Shown here: piece after piece, positions 15,816 to 23,830 of the stretch | How positions within the stretch are numbered: position 1 is the first letter of the stretch | Layout: every line of letters starts with the position of its first letter | NCBI RefSeq assembly: GCF_001598435.1 | Contig: NZ_BCYY01000032.1 | Span: 1 to 44,838, forward strand | Reading direction: 5' to 3' | From: Sphingomonas pituitosa NBRC 102491 | Lineage (GTDB): Bacteria > Pseudomonadota > Alphaproteobacteria > Sphingomonadales > Sphingomonadaceae | Length of the DNA stretch: 44,838 nucleotides | Program-made: the position numbers and the translations under genes | The notes under the pieces: model-generated | What the model saw: only the letters and a program-made list of their open reading frames with translations | Database searches by the model: none | What the model was told of the DNA's origin: nothing

Positions 15816-17078
15816 ATGCGACGCAGGATCCGGAATATCCGTTCGGCGACGCGCGCCTTCCTCCATGGCGAGGCGGCGGGGGGAATCGCCCTGATCGCCG
15901 CCGCCGCGCTGGCGATGCTCGCGGCGAACCTGCCCGGCGTCTCCGAGACCTATTTCCACACGCTGCATCGGGAAACCGGGCCGGTGATCGCCCCGATATA
16001 CGGGCCGATGACCGTGCATCTGTGGATCAACGACGGGCTGATGGCGGTGTTCTTCCTGCTCGTCGGGCTGGAGATCAAGCGCGAGTTCGTCGACGGCCGG
16101 CTGGCGAGCTGGGAACGCCGCCGCCTGCCGGTGATCGCCGCCGCCGCCGGCATGGCGGTGCCGGCGCTGATCTACCTGCTGATCGCCGGGCGCACGCCGG
16201 GCGTGGCCGCGGGCTGGGCGATCCCCGCCGCCACCGACATCGCCTTCGCGATCGGCGTGCTGGCCATCCTGGGCAGCCGCGCGCCGGCCGCGCTCAAGCT
16301 GTTCCTGACGACGGTGGCGATCGTCGACGACATGGGTGCGGTGGCGATCATCGCGGTGGCCTATACCGCGCATATCGACCTGCTGGCGCTGGGCGGCGCG
16401 GGCGTGGTGCTGGGCGCGATGATCGCCTGCAACCGGCTGGGGGTGCGCAACCTCGCCGTCTATCTCGCGTTGGCGGTGGTGCTGTGGGTGCTGGTGTTCC
16501 AGTCCGGTGTGCATGCCACCATCGCGGGCGTGGCCGCGGCGATGACCATCCCGCTGGTCAAGTCGCCGGCCGCGCCCGATGCGGTGGATTCGCCGCTCCA
16601 CAAGCTGGAGCATGCGCTGCACCCCTGGTCGGCCTTCCTGATCGTGCCGCTGTTCGGCTTCGCCAATGCCGGCGTGTCATTCGAGGGGCTGTCGCCGTCG
16701 ATCCTGCTCGAGCCGCTGCCGCTGGGCATCGCCGCGGGGCTGTTCCTCGGCAAGCAGCTCGGCATCTTCGGCAGCATCTGGCTGGCGGTGAAGACCGGCA
16801 TCGCCAAGCGGCCGGGCAATGCCGGCTGGCGGCAGATCTACGGCGTGTCGCTGCTCGCCGGTATCGGCTTCACGATGAGCCTGTTCATCGGCGGCCTCGC
16901 CTTTCCCGGCAACGCGCTGCTGGTCGACGAGGTGAAGATCGGCGTGCTGCTCGGATCGATCCTGTCGGCGGTGGCCGGTTACGCGGTCCTGCGATCGACC
17001 AGCACCGCGATTCCCAAAATGGCGAGCCCGCCCAGCGCGAGCAGCGCACCGACCCAGCCGGTCGACGTCCAGCCGTAA
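15816..17078 (+). CDS. nhaA: Na+/H+ antiporter NhaA
   Basis: A 420-residue NhaA that exchanges external H+ for internal Na+ or Li+ across the inner membrane in pH and salt homeostasis. Seen: the adjacent catalytic aspartates Asp171-Asp172 in AIVDDMGAVAI, the ATDIAFAIG segment, and the closing GIGFTMSLFIGGLAF helix. GGAGGA precedes the ATG. The conserved body ends at GYAVLR (388-393); the remaining 27 residues are a low-complexity Ser/Pro/Ala tail read from DNA that also encodes the end of the convergent MFS gene. The original stop may have been lost, or the overlap may be ancestral. Confidence 0.93.
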   Translation: MRRRIRNIRSATRAFLHGEAAGGIALIAAAALAMLAANLPGVSETYFHTLHRETGPVIAPIYGPMTVHLWINDGLMAVFFLLVGLEIKREFVDGRLASWERRRLPVIAAAAGMAVPALIYLLIAGRTPGVAAGWAIPAATDIAFAIGVLAILGSRAPAALKLFLTTVAIVDDMGAVAIIAVAYTAHIDLLALGGAGVVLGAMIACNRLGVRNLAVYLALAVVLWVLVFQSGVHATIAGVAAAMTIPLVKSPAAPDAVDSPLHKLEHALHPWSAFLIVPLFGFANAGVSFEGLSPSILLEPLPLGIAAGLFLGKQLGIFGSIWLAVKTGIAKRPGNAGWRQIYGVSLLAGIGFTMSLFIGGLAFPGNALLVDEVKIGVLLGSILSAVAGYAVLRSTSTAIPKMASPPSASSAPTQPVDVQP

Positions 17079-18160
17079 CCGGCGGCGATCGCCAGGCCGC
17101 CCAGCCAGGGGCCGAGCGCGTTGGCGGTGTTGAACGCCGAGTGGTTGAGCGCGGCGGCCAGCGCCTGCGCGTCGCCCGCCACGTCCATCAGCCGGGTCTG
17201 CAATACCGGGCCCAGCGCGCCGGCAAAGCCGATCGCGAACACGTCGATCGATACCCAAAGCAGCGAATGCGCCGCCAGCGGATAGAGCGCGAGCGCGGCG
17301 GCGCTGGCGATCAGCAGCGCCGCGCCGGTCGGCATCAGCGCGCGATCGGCGAAGCGGGGCACCACGATGTTGCCCGCGATCATTCCCATGCCGAAGATCG
17401 CCAGCACCAGCGGCACCGCCCAGGGCGGGGTGCCGGTGACGTGCATCAGCGTCGAGGCGACATAGGTATAGACGCAGAACAGCCCGCCAAAGCCGATCGC
17501 GCTGACGCCCAGCGTCAGCCACACCTGGCCGTTCGCCAGCGCGCTGAGCTCGCGCAGGGGACTGGCGCCCTGCTCGGGCTTGTCCCTGGGGGCCAGCCAG
17601 ACGACCAGCGCCACCGTGAGCAGCGCCAGCGCCGCGACCACCGCAAAGCCCCAGCGCCAGCCGACCGCCTGGCCCAGCCAGTTGGCCGCCGGCACGCCCA
17701 GCACGGTGGAGACCGCGAGACCCAGCATCACGCGGCCGACTGCCTGCGAGCGCTGGCCGGTGGGCACCAGCGACGCCGCCACGAGCGCCGCGATGCCGAA
17801 ATAGGCGCCGTGGGGCAGGCCGCTGAGGAACCGGAACAGCAGCATCCAGTGATAGGTGGGGGCCAGCGCGCTCAGCGCATTGAACAGCGCGAAGCTTGCC
17901 ATCAGCGCGATCAGCAGCGTGCGCCGCGACCATTTCGCCGCCGCCACCGCCAGCAGCGGGGCACCCACCACCACGCCCAGCGCATAGGCGCTGATCACAT
18001 GGCCGGCGGTGGGTTCGTCGATGCCGAGCCCCCTGGAGAAATAGGGGACGAGGCTCATCGTCGCGAATTCGGTGGTACCGATCGCGAACCCGCCCATGGC
18101 GAGCGCGCAATGGACCAGCCCGGGCGAGCGGGCGGCGGAACGGGGGAGGGGGGCGTGCAC
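16979..18160 (-). CDS. MFS transporter, DHA1/sugar-efflux-like
   Basis: A 12-segment major facilitator protein of about 393 residues. The first helix GGFAIGTTEFATMSLVPYFS and the following GHVISAYALGVVVGAPLL match the DHA1 group (AraJ/YdhP-like arabinose or drug efflux). FRFLSGLPHGAYFG is the motif-C-like region of the same group. Substrate is unknown. The start is uncertain: GTG at 18160 puts a short cytoplasmic leader before helix 1; a TTG at 18232 would add 24 residues not expected in the family. Its 3' end overlaps nhaA by 100 bp on the opposite strand. A palindrome and a possible -35 element lie just upstream, so it may have its own promoter. Confidence 0.82.
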   Translation of the reverse strand: MHAPLPRSAARSPGLVHCALAMGGFAIGTTEFATMSLVPYFSRGLGIDEPTAGHVISAYALGVVVGAPLLAVAAAKWSRRTLLIALMASFALFNALSALAPTYHWMLLFRFLSGLPHGAYFGIAALVAASLVPTGQRSQAVGRVMLGLAVSTVLGVPAANWLGQAVGWRWGFAVVAALALLTVALVVWLAPRDKPEQGASPLRELSALANGQVWLTLGVSAIGFGGLFCVYTYVASTLMHVTGTPPWAVPLVLAIFGMGMIAGNIVVPRFADRALMPTGAALLIASAAALALYPLAAHSLLWVSIDVFAIGFAGALGPVLQTRLMDVAGDAQALAAALNHSAFNTANALGPWLGGLAIAAGYGWTSTGWVGALLALGGLAILGIAVLVDRRTA

Positions 18161-18177
18161 GCAGCGCAAATGGGTTT

Positions 18178-18190
18178 GCTGCAGTGCAGC
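18178..18190. promoter_or_regulatory. 13-bp palindrome upstream of the MFS gene
   Basis: GCTGCAGTGCAGC is a perfect palindrome with 6-bp arms around one central base, 18 bp upstream of the chosen MFS start and touching TTGACG on the minus strand (a possible -35). Plausibly an operator; no regulator gene is adjacent. Confidence 0.3.
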
Positions 18191-18238
18191 GTCAACATCG
18201 CTTGGTTGCAACCGCCACTGCGCCGCCTGCAAGCGCCA

Positions 18239-19306
18239 TCAGGGAATTGCGGGTTCCGCCTGCTTGGGCCGGTCCAGGATCCGGGTGAACACCGCCTGTC
18301 CCAGCGCGGCGACGAGCGGGCCGATCAGCAGCCCGTCGAACCCGAACGCCTCGACACCGCCGAGGGTGGAGAGCAGCACGATGAAATCGGGCATCTTCGT
18401 CTCCGAGCCGATCAGCATCGGCCGCAGGATGTTGTCGACCATGCCGATCACGAACAGGCCGCACAGGACGAGGATGACGCCCTGGACCGCCTGGCCGGTG
18501 GCGAACAGGTAGAGCGACACCGGCACCCAGACGAGACCCGTTCCCACCGCCGGCAGCAGCGCGGCGACCGCCATGACGATGCCGAGCAGCAGCCAGCTCT
18601 GCACGCCGAGCAGCGCCAGCACCACCGCGCCGACCGCGCCCTGCGCCAGCGCGACGAGGATGCCGCCTTTCACCGTCGCGCGCACGACGGTGACGAAGGT
18701 GGACCCGATCAGCGCCTGATATCCCGCATCGATCGGCGCCAGAACGGCGAAGCGCCGGGCGATCTTCTCGCCGTCGCGCAGGAAGAAGAAGCCGAGATAG
18801 AGGATCACGGTGAGCGACAGCAGCAGGTTCAGCACCCCGCCGCCCAGCGCCAGCGCCTGGTTCGCGAAACCGGGGATGCCGCGGCCCAGGGCCGCCACCA
18901 GCTTCGACTGGATCGTTTCGAAATCGCCCAGCCCGGCGCGCGCGAGCGGGCCGCGGATGCTTTCGGGCAGGTGTGCGACGGTGGTTTCCAGCGATGCGGC
19001 GGGGTTGAAGCGACCGCTCGTCAGGCTCTGCGTCAGCGCGGTCACCTGGTCGATCGCGACCACGATCAGCAGCGCCATCGGCAGCATCAGCGTGACCGAC
19101 ATCGCGGCGAGGGCGATCAACGCCGCGCGATTTTCCTGCCCCGGATGGCGGCGAAGATACCAGCGCTTGACCGGCAGGAAGAGCAAGGTGCCGACGATGC
19201 TCCACAGGATCTCGTCGAGAAAGGGCAGGAAGACGCGCAGGCACAGCACCGCCAGCCCCACCGCTACCGCCGGCAGCGCCATCGATCGTACCCAGTTCGT
19301 CGTCAC
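18239..19306 (-). CDS. AI-2E family permease
   Basis: A 355-residue membrane protein of the AI-2E transporter (PerM/TqsA, DUF20) family, with about seven to eight hydrophobic segments: an N-terminal pair, a long amphipathic middle domain (about 70-150), and a C-terminal set including VDNILRPMLIGSETKMPDFIVLLSTLGGV, the family's best conserved stretch. Members have been linked to autoinducer-2 export, Na+/H+ exchange and other fluxes, so the substrate is open. The start is GTG at 19306 after AGGGGAG. The MFS gene lies 78 bp downstream on the same strand. It is divergent from the sigma-factor gene. Confidence 0.88.
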   Translation of the reverse strand: MTTNWVRSMALPAVAVGLAVLCLRVFLPFLDEILWSIVGTLLFLPVKRWYLRRHPGQENRAALIALAAMSVTLMLPMALLIVVAIDQVTALTQSLTSGRFNPAASLETTVAHLPESIRGPLARAGLGDFETIQSKLVAALGRGIPGFANQALALGGGVLNLLLSLTVILYLGFFFLRDGEKIARRFAVLAPIDAGYQALIGSTFVTVVRATVKGGILVALAQGAVGAVVLALLGVQSWLLLGIVMAVAALLPAVGTGLVWVPVSLYLFATGQAVQGVILVLCGLFVIGMVDNILRPMLIGSETKMPDFIVLLSTLGGVEAFGFDGLLIGPLVAALGQAVFTRILDRPKQAEPAIP

Positions 19307-19421
19307 CGCCTTGCTCCCCTCGTCCGCCGCGTCGGCTCCGGCCTAGCGGTCGCGCTACCCCTTCGTCCAGCGGCTGCCCGCCGGCTTGCCCCGGCCGGAT
19401 TTGCCGTTACACCTGCGCGGC

Positions 19422-19997
19422 GTGTCTTCTACGCTCCCCATCGCCGGCGACCGCGCGCGCGAACGGCTCGTCCAGGCGCTTTCGGCCGTGGCGGGCGGGG
19501 ACCGCAAGGCGCTGAAAACCGTCTATGATCTGACGGCGGCGAAGCTGATGGGCGTCTGCCTGCGTATCTGCCAGGACCGCGAGGCCGCAGAGGATGTGAT
19601 GCAGGACGTGTATCTGAAGGTGTGGGACCGGGCAGGGCGCTTCGATGCGTCGCGCGCGAGCCCGATCACCTGGCTGTGCACGATTGCCCGCAACACCGCG
19701 ATCGACTGGCGCCGCGCCCGCGGGCTGGGCGAAACCGCGCCCGTGGAGGCAGCGCTGGCGCTGCCGGACGGCCGGCCCTCTGCCGAGGCGCTGCTGGAGG
19801 CGGGGGAGACGCAGGCGCGAATCTTCGACTGCATCGAGGCACTGGACGAGAAGCCGCGGGCCGCGATCCGCGCAGCGTTCTTCCAGGGCTGCACCTATTC
19901 CGAACTTGCCCAGGTGGCCGCCGTGCCGCTCGGCACGATGAAGAGCTGGATCCGGCGCGGGCTGCTGCAATTGCGGGGATGCCTCGGCGATGGCTGA
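19422..19997 (+). CDS. ECF sigma-70 factor (SigK-like)
   Basis: A 191-residue ECF sigma factor. Region 2 reads LTAAKLMGVCLRICQDREAA then EDVMQDVYLKVWDRAGRFDA (core-binding and -10 recognition), and region 4 is a helix-turn-helix, TYSELAQVAAVPLGTMKSWI. The closing region and its partnership with an RskA-type anti-sigma factor point to the ECF19/SigK-like group. The start is uncertain: TTG at 19386 and GTG at 19422 are in frame, neither with a good ribosome-binding site; GTG at 19422 is used. The anti-sigma gene overlaps its 3' end by 8 bp. Likely directs transcription of its own operon and the fasciclin gene (inference). Confidence 0.88.
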   Translation: MSSTLPIAGDRARERLVQALSAVAGGDRKALKTVYDLTAAKLMGVCLRICQDREAAEDVMQDVYLKVWDRAGRFDASRASPITWLCTIARNTAIDWRRARGLGETAPVEAALALPDGRPSAEALLEAGETQARIFDCIEALDEKPRAAIRAAFFQGCTYSELAQVAAVPLGTMKSWIRRGLLQLRGCLGDG

Positions 19998-20685
19998 TCC
20001 GCTACGTCCCGAAGAGGAAGAAGTCGTGCTCGCCGCCGAACTGGTGCTGGGGCTGCTGGAGGGCGAGGATCTCGCTGCAGCACGCCGCCGGCAATTGGCG
20101 GACCCTGGTTTCGCCGAGGCCGTGGAGCGCTGGGTGCGCGATCTCGCGCCGCTCGTGCTGGGCGGTGTCGATGGGCCGGTCCCCGCCGGGTTGTGGCAGC
20201 GGATCGCGACCCGGCTGCCGGCCGCCGACCAGGGCACCGTCGTAGCACTGCGGCGCTGGCGGGCGACGGCGATCGCGGCCAGCGCGGCTGCGGCGGTACT
20301 GCTCGCGATCGTGCTGCTGCGCCCGATGCCCCAGCCGGTGGTGCTGCCACCCCCGCCGGTTGTGGTGGCGCAGATGACCGGGACGGAAGGGGCGGTGTTC
20401 GCCGCCCGCTACGATGCCGATCAGGGCATGCTCCACGTCCGCACCGAAAGCATGCCTTCCAGCAGCCGAGCGCCCGAGTTGTGGGTTATCCCGGCCGGCG
20501 GCAAGCCTGTGTCGCTGGGCCTGCTCGCGAACCGCGGCGGCCGCGACATGGCGGTATCCCCGGCGCACCGCGCGCTGATGGCGGAGGGGGCGACGCTCGC
20601 CGTGACGATGGAAGACGCCGCCACCGCGCCGCATGCCGGCCCCAGCGGACCGCCGGTCGCCGCAGGAAAAATCACGATTCTTTGA
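19990..20685 (+). CDS. RskA-like anti-sigma factor
   Basis: A 231-residue single-pass inner-membrane protein. An N-terminal cytoplasmic sigma-binding region (residues 1-88, no HxxxCxxC zinc motif) is followed by one transmembrane helix (about 93-111, ATAIAASAAAAVLLAIVLL), a proline-rich spacer, and a periplasmic RskA domain recognised from ELWVIPAGGKPVSLGLL. In Mycobacterium RskA, regulated proteolysis or redox change releases SigK. The trigger here is unknown. It overlaps the sigma gene by 8 bp, ensuring balanced synthesis. Confidence 0.88.
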   Translation: MADPLRPEEEEVVLAAELVLGLLEGEDLAAARRRQLADPGFAEAVERWVRDLAPLVLGGVDGPVPAGLWQRIATRLPAADQGTVVALRRWRATAIAASAAAAVLLAIVLLRPMPQPVVLPPPPVVVAQMTGTEGAVFAARYDADQGMLHVRTESMPSSSRAPELWVIPAGGKPVSLGLLANRGGRDMAVSPAHRALMAEGATLAVTMEDAATAPHAGPSGPPVAAGKITIL

Positions 20686-20728
20686 GGTCCGCTGCATCCG
20701 GGGGCCGTGCTGCCCCGTAGCTTCGTCG

Positions 20729-20747
20729 CACCTCCGCAAGAGAGGTG
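20729..20747. promoter_or_regulatory. Short inverted repeat in the fasciclin leader
   Basis: CACCTC-N7-GAGGTG lies 22 bp before the fasciclin ATG in the 84-bp gap after the anti-sigma gene. It could be a leader hairpin or an operator. No convincing ECF -35/-10 pair could be assigned by eye. Confidence 0.3.
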
Positions 20748-20769
20748 TGAAACAAGAGGAAGCTAGAAG

Positions 20770-21333
20770 ATGCGCAAGACCCGTCTCGCCTCGCTCACCG
20801 GTATCGTGGGTGCCGCCCTGCTCGCCACGGGCGCCGTCGCCGCCGTCCAGAAATATCCGATGGTCGGGGGTGCCGCGATGTATCCGACCAAGAACATCGT
20901 CGAGAATGCGGTGAACTCGAAGGATCACACCACGCTGGTCGCCGCCGTCAAGGCTGCCGGGCTGGTGGATACGCTGTCGGGTCCGGGCCCGTTCACGGTG
21001 TTCGCGCCGACCAACGCCGCCTTCGCCAAGCTCCCCGCCGGTACCGTCGACACGCTGGTTAAGCCTGAGAACAAGGCGACGCTGACCAAGATCCTCACCT
21101 ACCATGTCGTCGCGGGCAAGCTCAGCGCGGCCGATATCGCGGCGAATGCCAAGGCGCATGGCGGCAAGGCGACGCTCACCACCGTGCAGGGCGAGCCGAT
21201 CACGATCATGAAGGGGCCGAGCGGCGGCTGGATGATCCAGGACGCGAAGGGCGGCAAGGCCAAGATCACGATCCCGAATGTGAACCAGTCGAACGGCGTG
21301 ATTCACGTGATCGACAGCGTCCTCATGCCCTGA
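20770..21333 (+). CDS. Secreted fasciclin (FAS1) domain protein
   Basis: A 187-residue exported protein: an N-terminal Sec signal (MRKTRLASLTGIVGAALLAT, cleavage probably after AVAA) and one FAS1 domain. The H1 box FTVFAPTNAAF, the YH motif in LTYHVVAGKLSA and the H2 box NGVIHVIDSVLMP are all present. FAS1 domains mediate adhesion at cell surfaces or in matrices. GAGGAA precedes the ATG. It lies 84 bp after an ECF sigma/anti-sigma pair, the same association as SigK/RskA with the fasciclin proteins MPT70/MPT83 in mycobacteria, so it is a likely target of that sigma factor. Confidence 0.92.
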   Translation: MRKTRLASLTGIVGAALLATGAVAAVQKYPMVGGAAMYPTKNIVENAVNSKDHTTLVAAVKAAGLVDTLSGPGPFTVFAPTNAAFAKLPAGTVDTLVKPENKATLTKILTYHVVAGKLSAADIAANAKAHGGKATLTTVQGEPITIMKGPSGGWMIQDAKGGKAKITIPNVNQSNGVIHVIDSVLMP

Positions 21334-21377
21334 CGCTGTCGAGGGCCTCGCACGCTCCCCCCTTTGGGCGAGGCCCG

Positions 21378-21410
21378 GCCCGCCGGCGACCCTCCTTGCC
21401 GGCGGGCTTT
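21378..21410 (+). terminator. Intrinsic terminator after the fasciclin gene
   Basis: A perfect 10-bp stem GCCCGCCGGC/GCCGGCGGGC with a 10-nt loop is followed by TTT. It lies between the convergent fasciclin and PhyH genes; the T-run is on the plus strand. Confidence 0.75.
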
Positions 21411-21416
21411 ACGCCT

Positions 21417-22079
21417 TTAGACGCCGAGCCATGTCAGTGAAGCGGGAAGGTCGGCGGGGGTATAATCAACCTGCAGCACCCGGCGATGGGCGTTCACACT
21501 GCTCGCGCCGGAGGCATGGAGGATCGGGGTTCTGTAGATCCAGACATCGCCGGCCTCCGCGAGGCAGGTCGCCGTGCCGCAGCGTGCAACGGCATCGGCG
21601 ATCTCCGTCTCCGGCACGCGGCCCAGCCGGTGCGAGCCGGGGGCAATCAGCAGCGGCGCGTTGTCCGCCGGCACGGCATCGAGATGGATGCGCAGCGTGA
21701 CCATCGATTCGAACAGCGCGAAGGGCGGCTCGACGTGGAGTAGCCCCTGCTTGGTAGACCAGGGGCCATAGCCCGGCACATCCACCCGTGCGCGCACGGC
21801 GATGGTGCGGTCCTGGTGCCAGCCTAGCGCCCAATTGGTCGTGGCGCTCTTGTCGAACAGGATCGCGCGGACTGGGCGGGCGGCGGTGCCAAGTCGTTCG
21901 ATGGCCGCAGCGCCCAGTGCATCAGGTGCCAGCAGCCCGACCAGCTCGGTCACGCCGTGCAGCCGCAGCCCGGCCTTGTCGGCCGGCAGCGACGCTGCCA
22001 GCGCGTGCAGACGGGCGAGAAAAGGGGCGGCCGCACCGGCAAGGTGCGCCGCCCCATCGCGTTCGAGATCGAGCGTCAC
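21417..22079 (-). CDS. Phytanoyl-CoA dioxygenase (PhyH)-family protein
   Basis: A 220-residue Fe(II)/2-oxoglutarate-dependent oxygenase homologue. The facial triad is visible as His88-x-Asp90 in ALGWHQDRT and His188 in TPILHASGA, with Arg199 or Arg200 placed to bind 2-oxoglutarate. MVTLRIHLDAVPADNAPLL and the PGSHRLGR segment are typical of the family. The substrate is unknown; the family includes many non-lipid hydroxylases. The start is GTG at 22079, only 7 bp after the etfA stop, so it is probably the last gene of the etf operon. It is shorter than many PhyH proteins but has the full catalytic core. Confidence 0.82.
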   Translation of the reverse strand: MTLDLERDGAAHLAGAAAPFLARLHALAASLPADKAGLRLHGVTELVGLLAPDALGAAAIERLGTAARPVRAILFDKSATTNWALGWHQDRTIAVRARVDVPGYGPWSTKQGLLHVEPPFALFESMVTLRIHLDAVPADNAPLLIAPGSHRLGRVPETEIADAVARCGTATCLAEAGDVWIYRTPILHASGASSVNAHRRVLQVDYTPADLPASLTWLGV

Positions 22080-22086
22080 GCGGGGC

Positions 22087-23016
22087 TCAGAGCTTTTCCG
22101 TCAGCTCCGGCACCAGCGTGAAAAGGTCGCCGACCAGGCCGATGTCCGCCACCTGGAAGATGGGAGCGTCCTCGTCCTTGTTGATCGCGACGATCGTCTT
22201 CGAATCCTTCATGCCGGCCAGGTGCTGGATCGCCCCCGAAATGCCGACCGCGACATAGACCATGGGTGCCACGATCTTGCCGGTCTGGCCGACCTGATAG
22301 TCGTTGGGCGCATAGCCCGCATCGACCGCCGCGCGGCTGGCGCCGACCGCGGCCCCCAGCTTGTCGGCCAGCGGATCGATCAGCGCGTGGAACTGCTCCG
22401 ACGAGCCGAGCGCGCGGCCGCCCGAGACGATGATCTTGGCGCTGGTCAGCTCCGGACGCTCCGACGCGGCGATTTCCGCGCCCGCGAAGGTGGAGAGGCC
22501 CGTGTCGCCCGCGGCGGCCACGGCTTCCACCGTGCCGCTGCCGCCGGTCGTCGCCGCCTTGTCGAACGCGGTGCCGCGCACGGTGAGGACCAGCTTCTTG
22601 TCGCTGGTCTGCACGGTGGCGATCGCGTTGCCGGCATAGATCGGCCGGGTGAAGGTGTCCGCACCCTCGACCGAGAGGATGTCGGAGATCTGCATCACGT
22701 CGAGCGCGGCGGCGACGCGCGGCGCCACGTTCTTGCCGGTGGTGGTCGCCGGGAACAGCACCGCGTCATGATCGCCCATCAGCTGGACGATCAGCGGTGC
22801 GACGTTTTCGGCGAGGAAATGCTCGTACGCCGCATCGTCGGCGACATGGACCTTGCCCACGCCTTCGATCTTCGCCGCGGCCTCGGCCACGCCCGAAACG
22901 CCCTTGCCGGCGACGAGCAGGTGGACGTCACCCAGCTTGGCAGCCGCGGTGACGGTGGAGAGCGTCGCGTCCTTGACGCTCTGATTGTCGTGTTCGACCC
23001 AAACCAGCGTCTTCAT
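22087..23016 (-). CDS. etfA: Electron transfer flavoprotein alpha subunit
   Basis: A 309-residue EtfA/FixB. The C-terminal FAD-binding domain is clear: GGRALGSSEQFHALIDPLAD, then ASRAAVDAGYAPNDYQVGQTG and YVAVGISGAIQHLAGM. With EtfB it carries electrons from acyl-CoA dehydrogenases (such as the glutaryl-CoA dehydrogenase encoded at 32913) to ETF-ubiquinone oxidoreductase. The ATG at 23016 shares a base with the etfB stop (TGATG); an in-frame GTG one codon earlier lies inside that overlap. Confidence 0.96.
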   Translation of the reverse strand: MKTLVWVEHDNQSVKDATLSTVTAAAKLGDVHLLVAGKGVSGVAEAAAKIEGVGKVHVADDAAYEHFLAENVAPLIVQLMGDHDAVLFPATTTGKNVAPRVAAALDVMQISDILSVEGADTFTRPIYAGNAIATVQTSDKKLVLTVRGTAFDKAATTGGSGTVEAVAAAGDTGLSTFAGAEIAASERPELTSAKIIVSGGRALGSSEQFHALIDPLADKLGAAVGASRAAVDAGYAPNDYQVGQTGKIVAPMVYVAVGISGAIQHLAGMKDSKTIVAINKDEDAPIFQVADIGLVGDLFTLVPELTEKL

Positions 23017-23765
23017 CACGCGACTCCCATGCCCTTGAGCTTCTCGACCAGCTCGTCGACCGAGCCCACCTTGATGCCGGCCTGGCGCTTGGCCGGCTCG
23101 ACCACCTTCAGCGTCGTGAGGCGCGGCGTGATGTCGACGCCGTAGTCCGCCACGGTCTTCTTCGCGACCGGCTTGGTCTTGGCCTTCATGATGTTCGGCA
23201 GCGTCGCATAGCGCGGCTCGTTGAGCCGAAGGTCGGTGGTGACGATCGCCGGCAGCTTAAGGTCCACGGTTTCGAGGCCGCCGTCGATCTCGCGCGTGAC
23301 GTGCACGCGGTCGCCGGCGATCTCGACCTTCGAGGCGAAGGTGCCCTGCGCCCAGCCGAGCAGCGCGGCGAGCATCTGGCCGGTCTGGTTCGAATCGTCG
23401 TCGATCGCCTGCTTGCCGAGGATGATCAGCCCGGGCTGTTCCTCTTCCGCGACCTTGGCGAGCAGCTTGGCCACCGCCAGCGGCTCGACCGTCTCGTCGG
23501 TTTGGATCAGGATGCCGCGATCGGCGCCCATGGCGCGCGCGGTGAGCAGCACATCGGTTTCCGCCTTGGCGACGCCGATGGTGACGACGACGATCTCGGT
23601 CGCCGCGCCCTTCTCCTTCAGCCGTACCGCTTCCTCGATCGCAATTTCGTCGAAGGGGTTCATGCTCATCTTGACGTTCGCCAGATCGACGCCCGTCCCG
23701 TCCGCTTTCACGCGGGGCTTCACGTTGTAATCAAGCACGCGCTTGACCGGTACCAAGACCTTCAT
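23016..23765 (-). CDS. etfB: Electron transfer flavoprotein beta subunit
   Basis: A 249-residue EtfB/FixA with the AMP-binding fold. MKVLVPVKRVLDYNVKPRV, the MNPFDEIAIEEAVRLKE block and the EEQPGLIILGKQAIDDDSNQTG signature, followed by the recognition-loop region LPAIVTTDLRLNEPRYATLP, identify it. It pairs with EtfA as the shared electron carrier of fatty-acid and amino-acid oxidation. A LiuR-like dyad at 23808-23830 lies 43-65 bp upstream of its start, suggesting induction during branched-chain amino-acid or fatty-acid use (inference). Confidence 0.96.
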   Translation of the reverse strand: MKVLVPVKRVLDYNVKPRVKADGTGVDLANVKMSMNPFDEIAIEEAVRLKEKGAATEIVVVTIGVAKAETDVLLTARAMGADRGILIQTDETVEPLAVAKLLAKVAEEEQPGLIILGKQAIDDDSNQTGQMLAALLGWAQGTFASKVEIAGDRVHVTREIDGGLETVDLKLPAIVTTDLRLNEPRYATLPNIMKAKTKPVAKKTVADYGVDITPRLTTLKVVEPAKRQAGIKVGSVDELVEKLKGMGVA

Positions 23766-23807
23766 CGCATCCTTCCTGTCTGCCAGGGCTATCCCCTGAA
23801 CAAGTGG

Positions 23808-23830
23808 GTTACGTTTACGCGAACGTCAAC
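23808..23830. promoter_or_regulatory. LiuR-like dyad upstream of etfBA
   Basis: GTTACGTTTACGCGAACGTC (and the next three bases AAC) contains ACGTT-N6-AACGT and resembles the TTTACGTTTACG-type sites of the MerR-family regulator LiuR, which controls branched-chain amino-acid catabolism and etf genes in several proteobacteria. It overlaps the stop codon of the GFA gene. Confidence 0.45.

Noticed and set aside
15737..19528. A 1,263-codon open frame on the plus strand across nhaA, the MFS gene and the AI-2E gene
   Set aside because: It is a third-position-GC artefact: Arg/Gly/His/Asp-rich translation without domains, running opposite to or out of frame with well-supported genes.
20694..20720. GCATCC ... 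CCGTAG before the fasciclin gene as a SigK-type promoter
   Set aside because: The elements only loosely resemble the mycobacterial SigK consensus, the spacing is 15 bp, and no matching pair was seen before the sigma gene.
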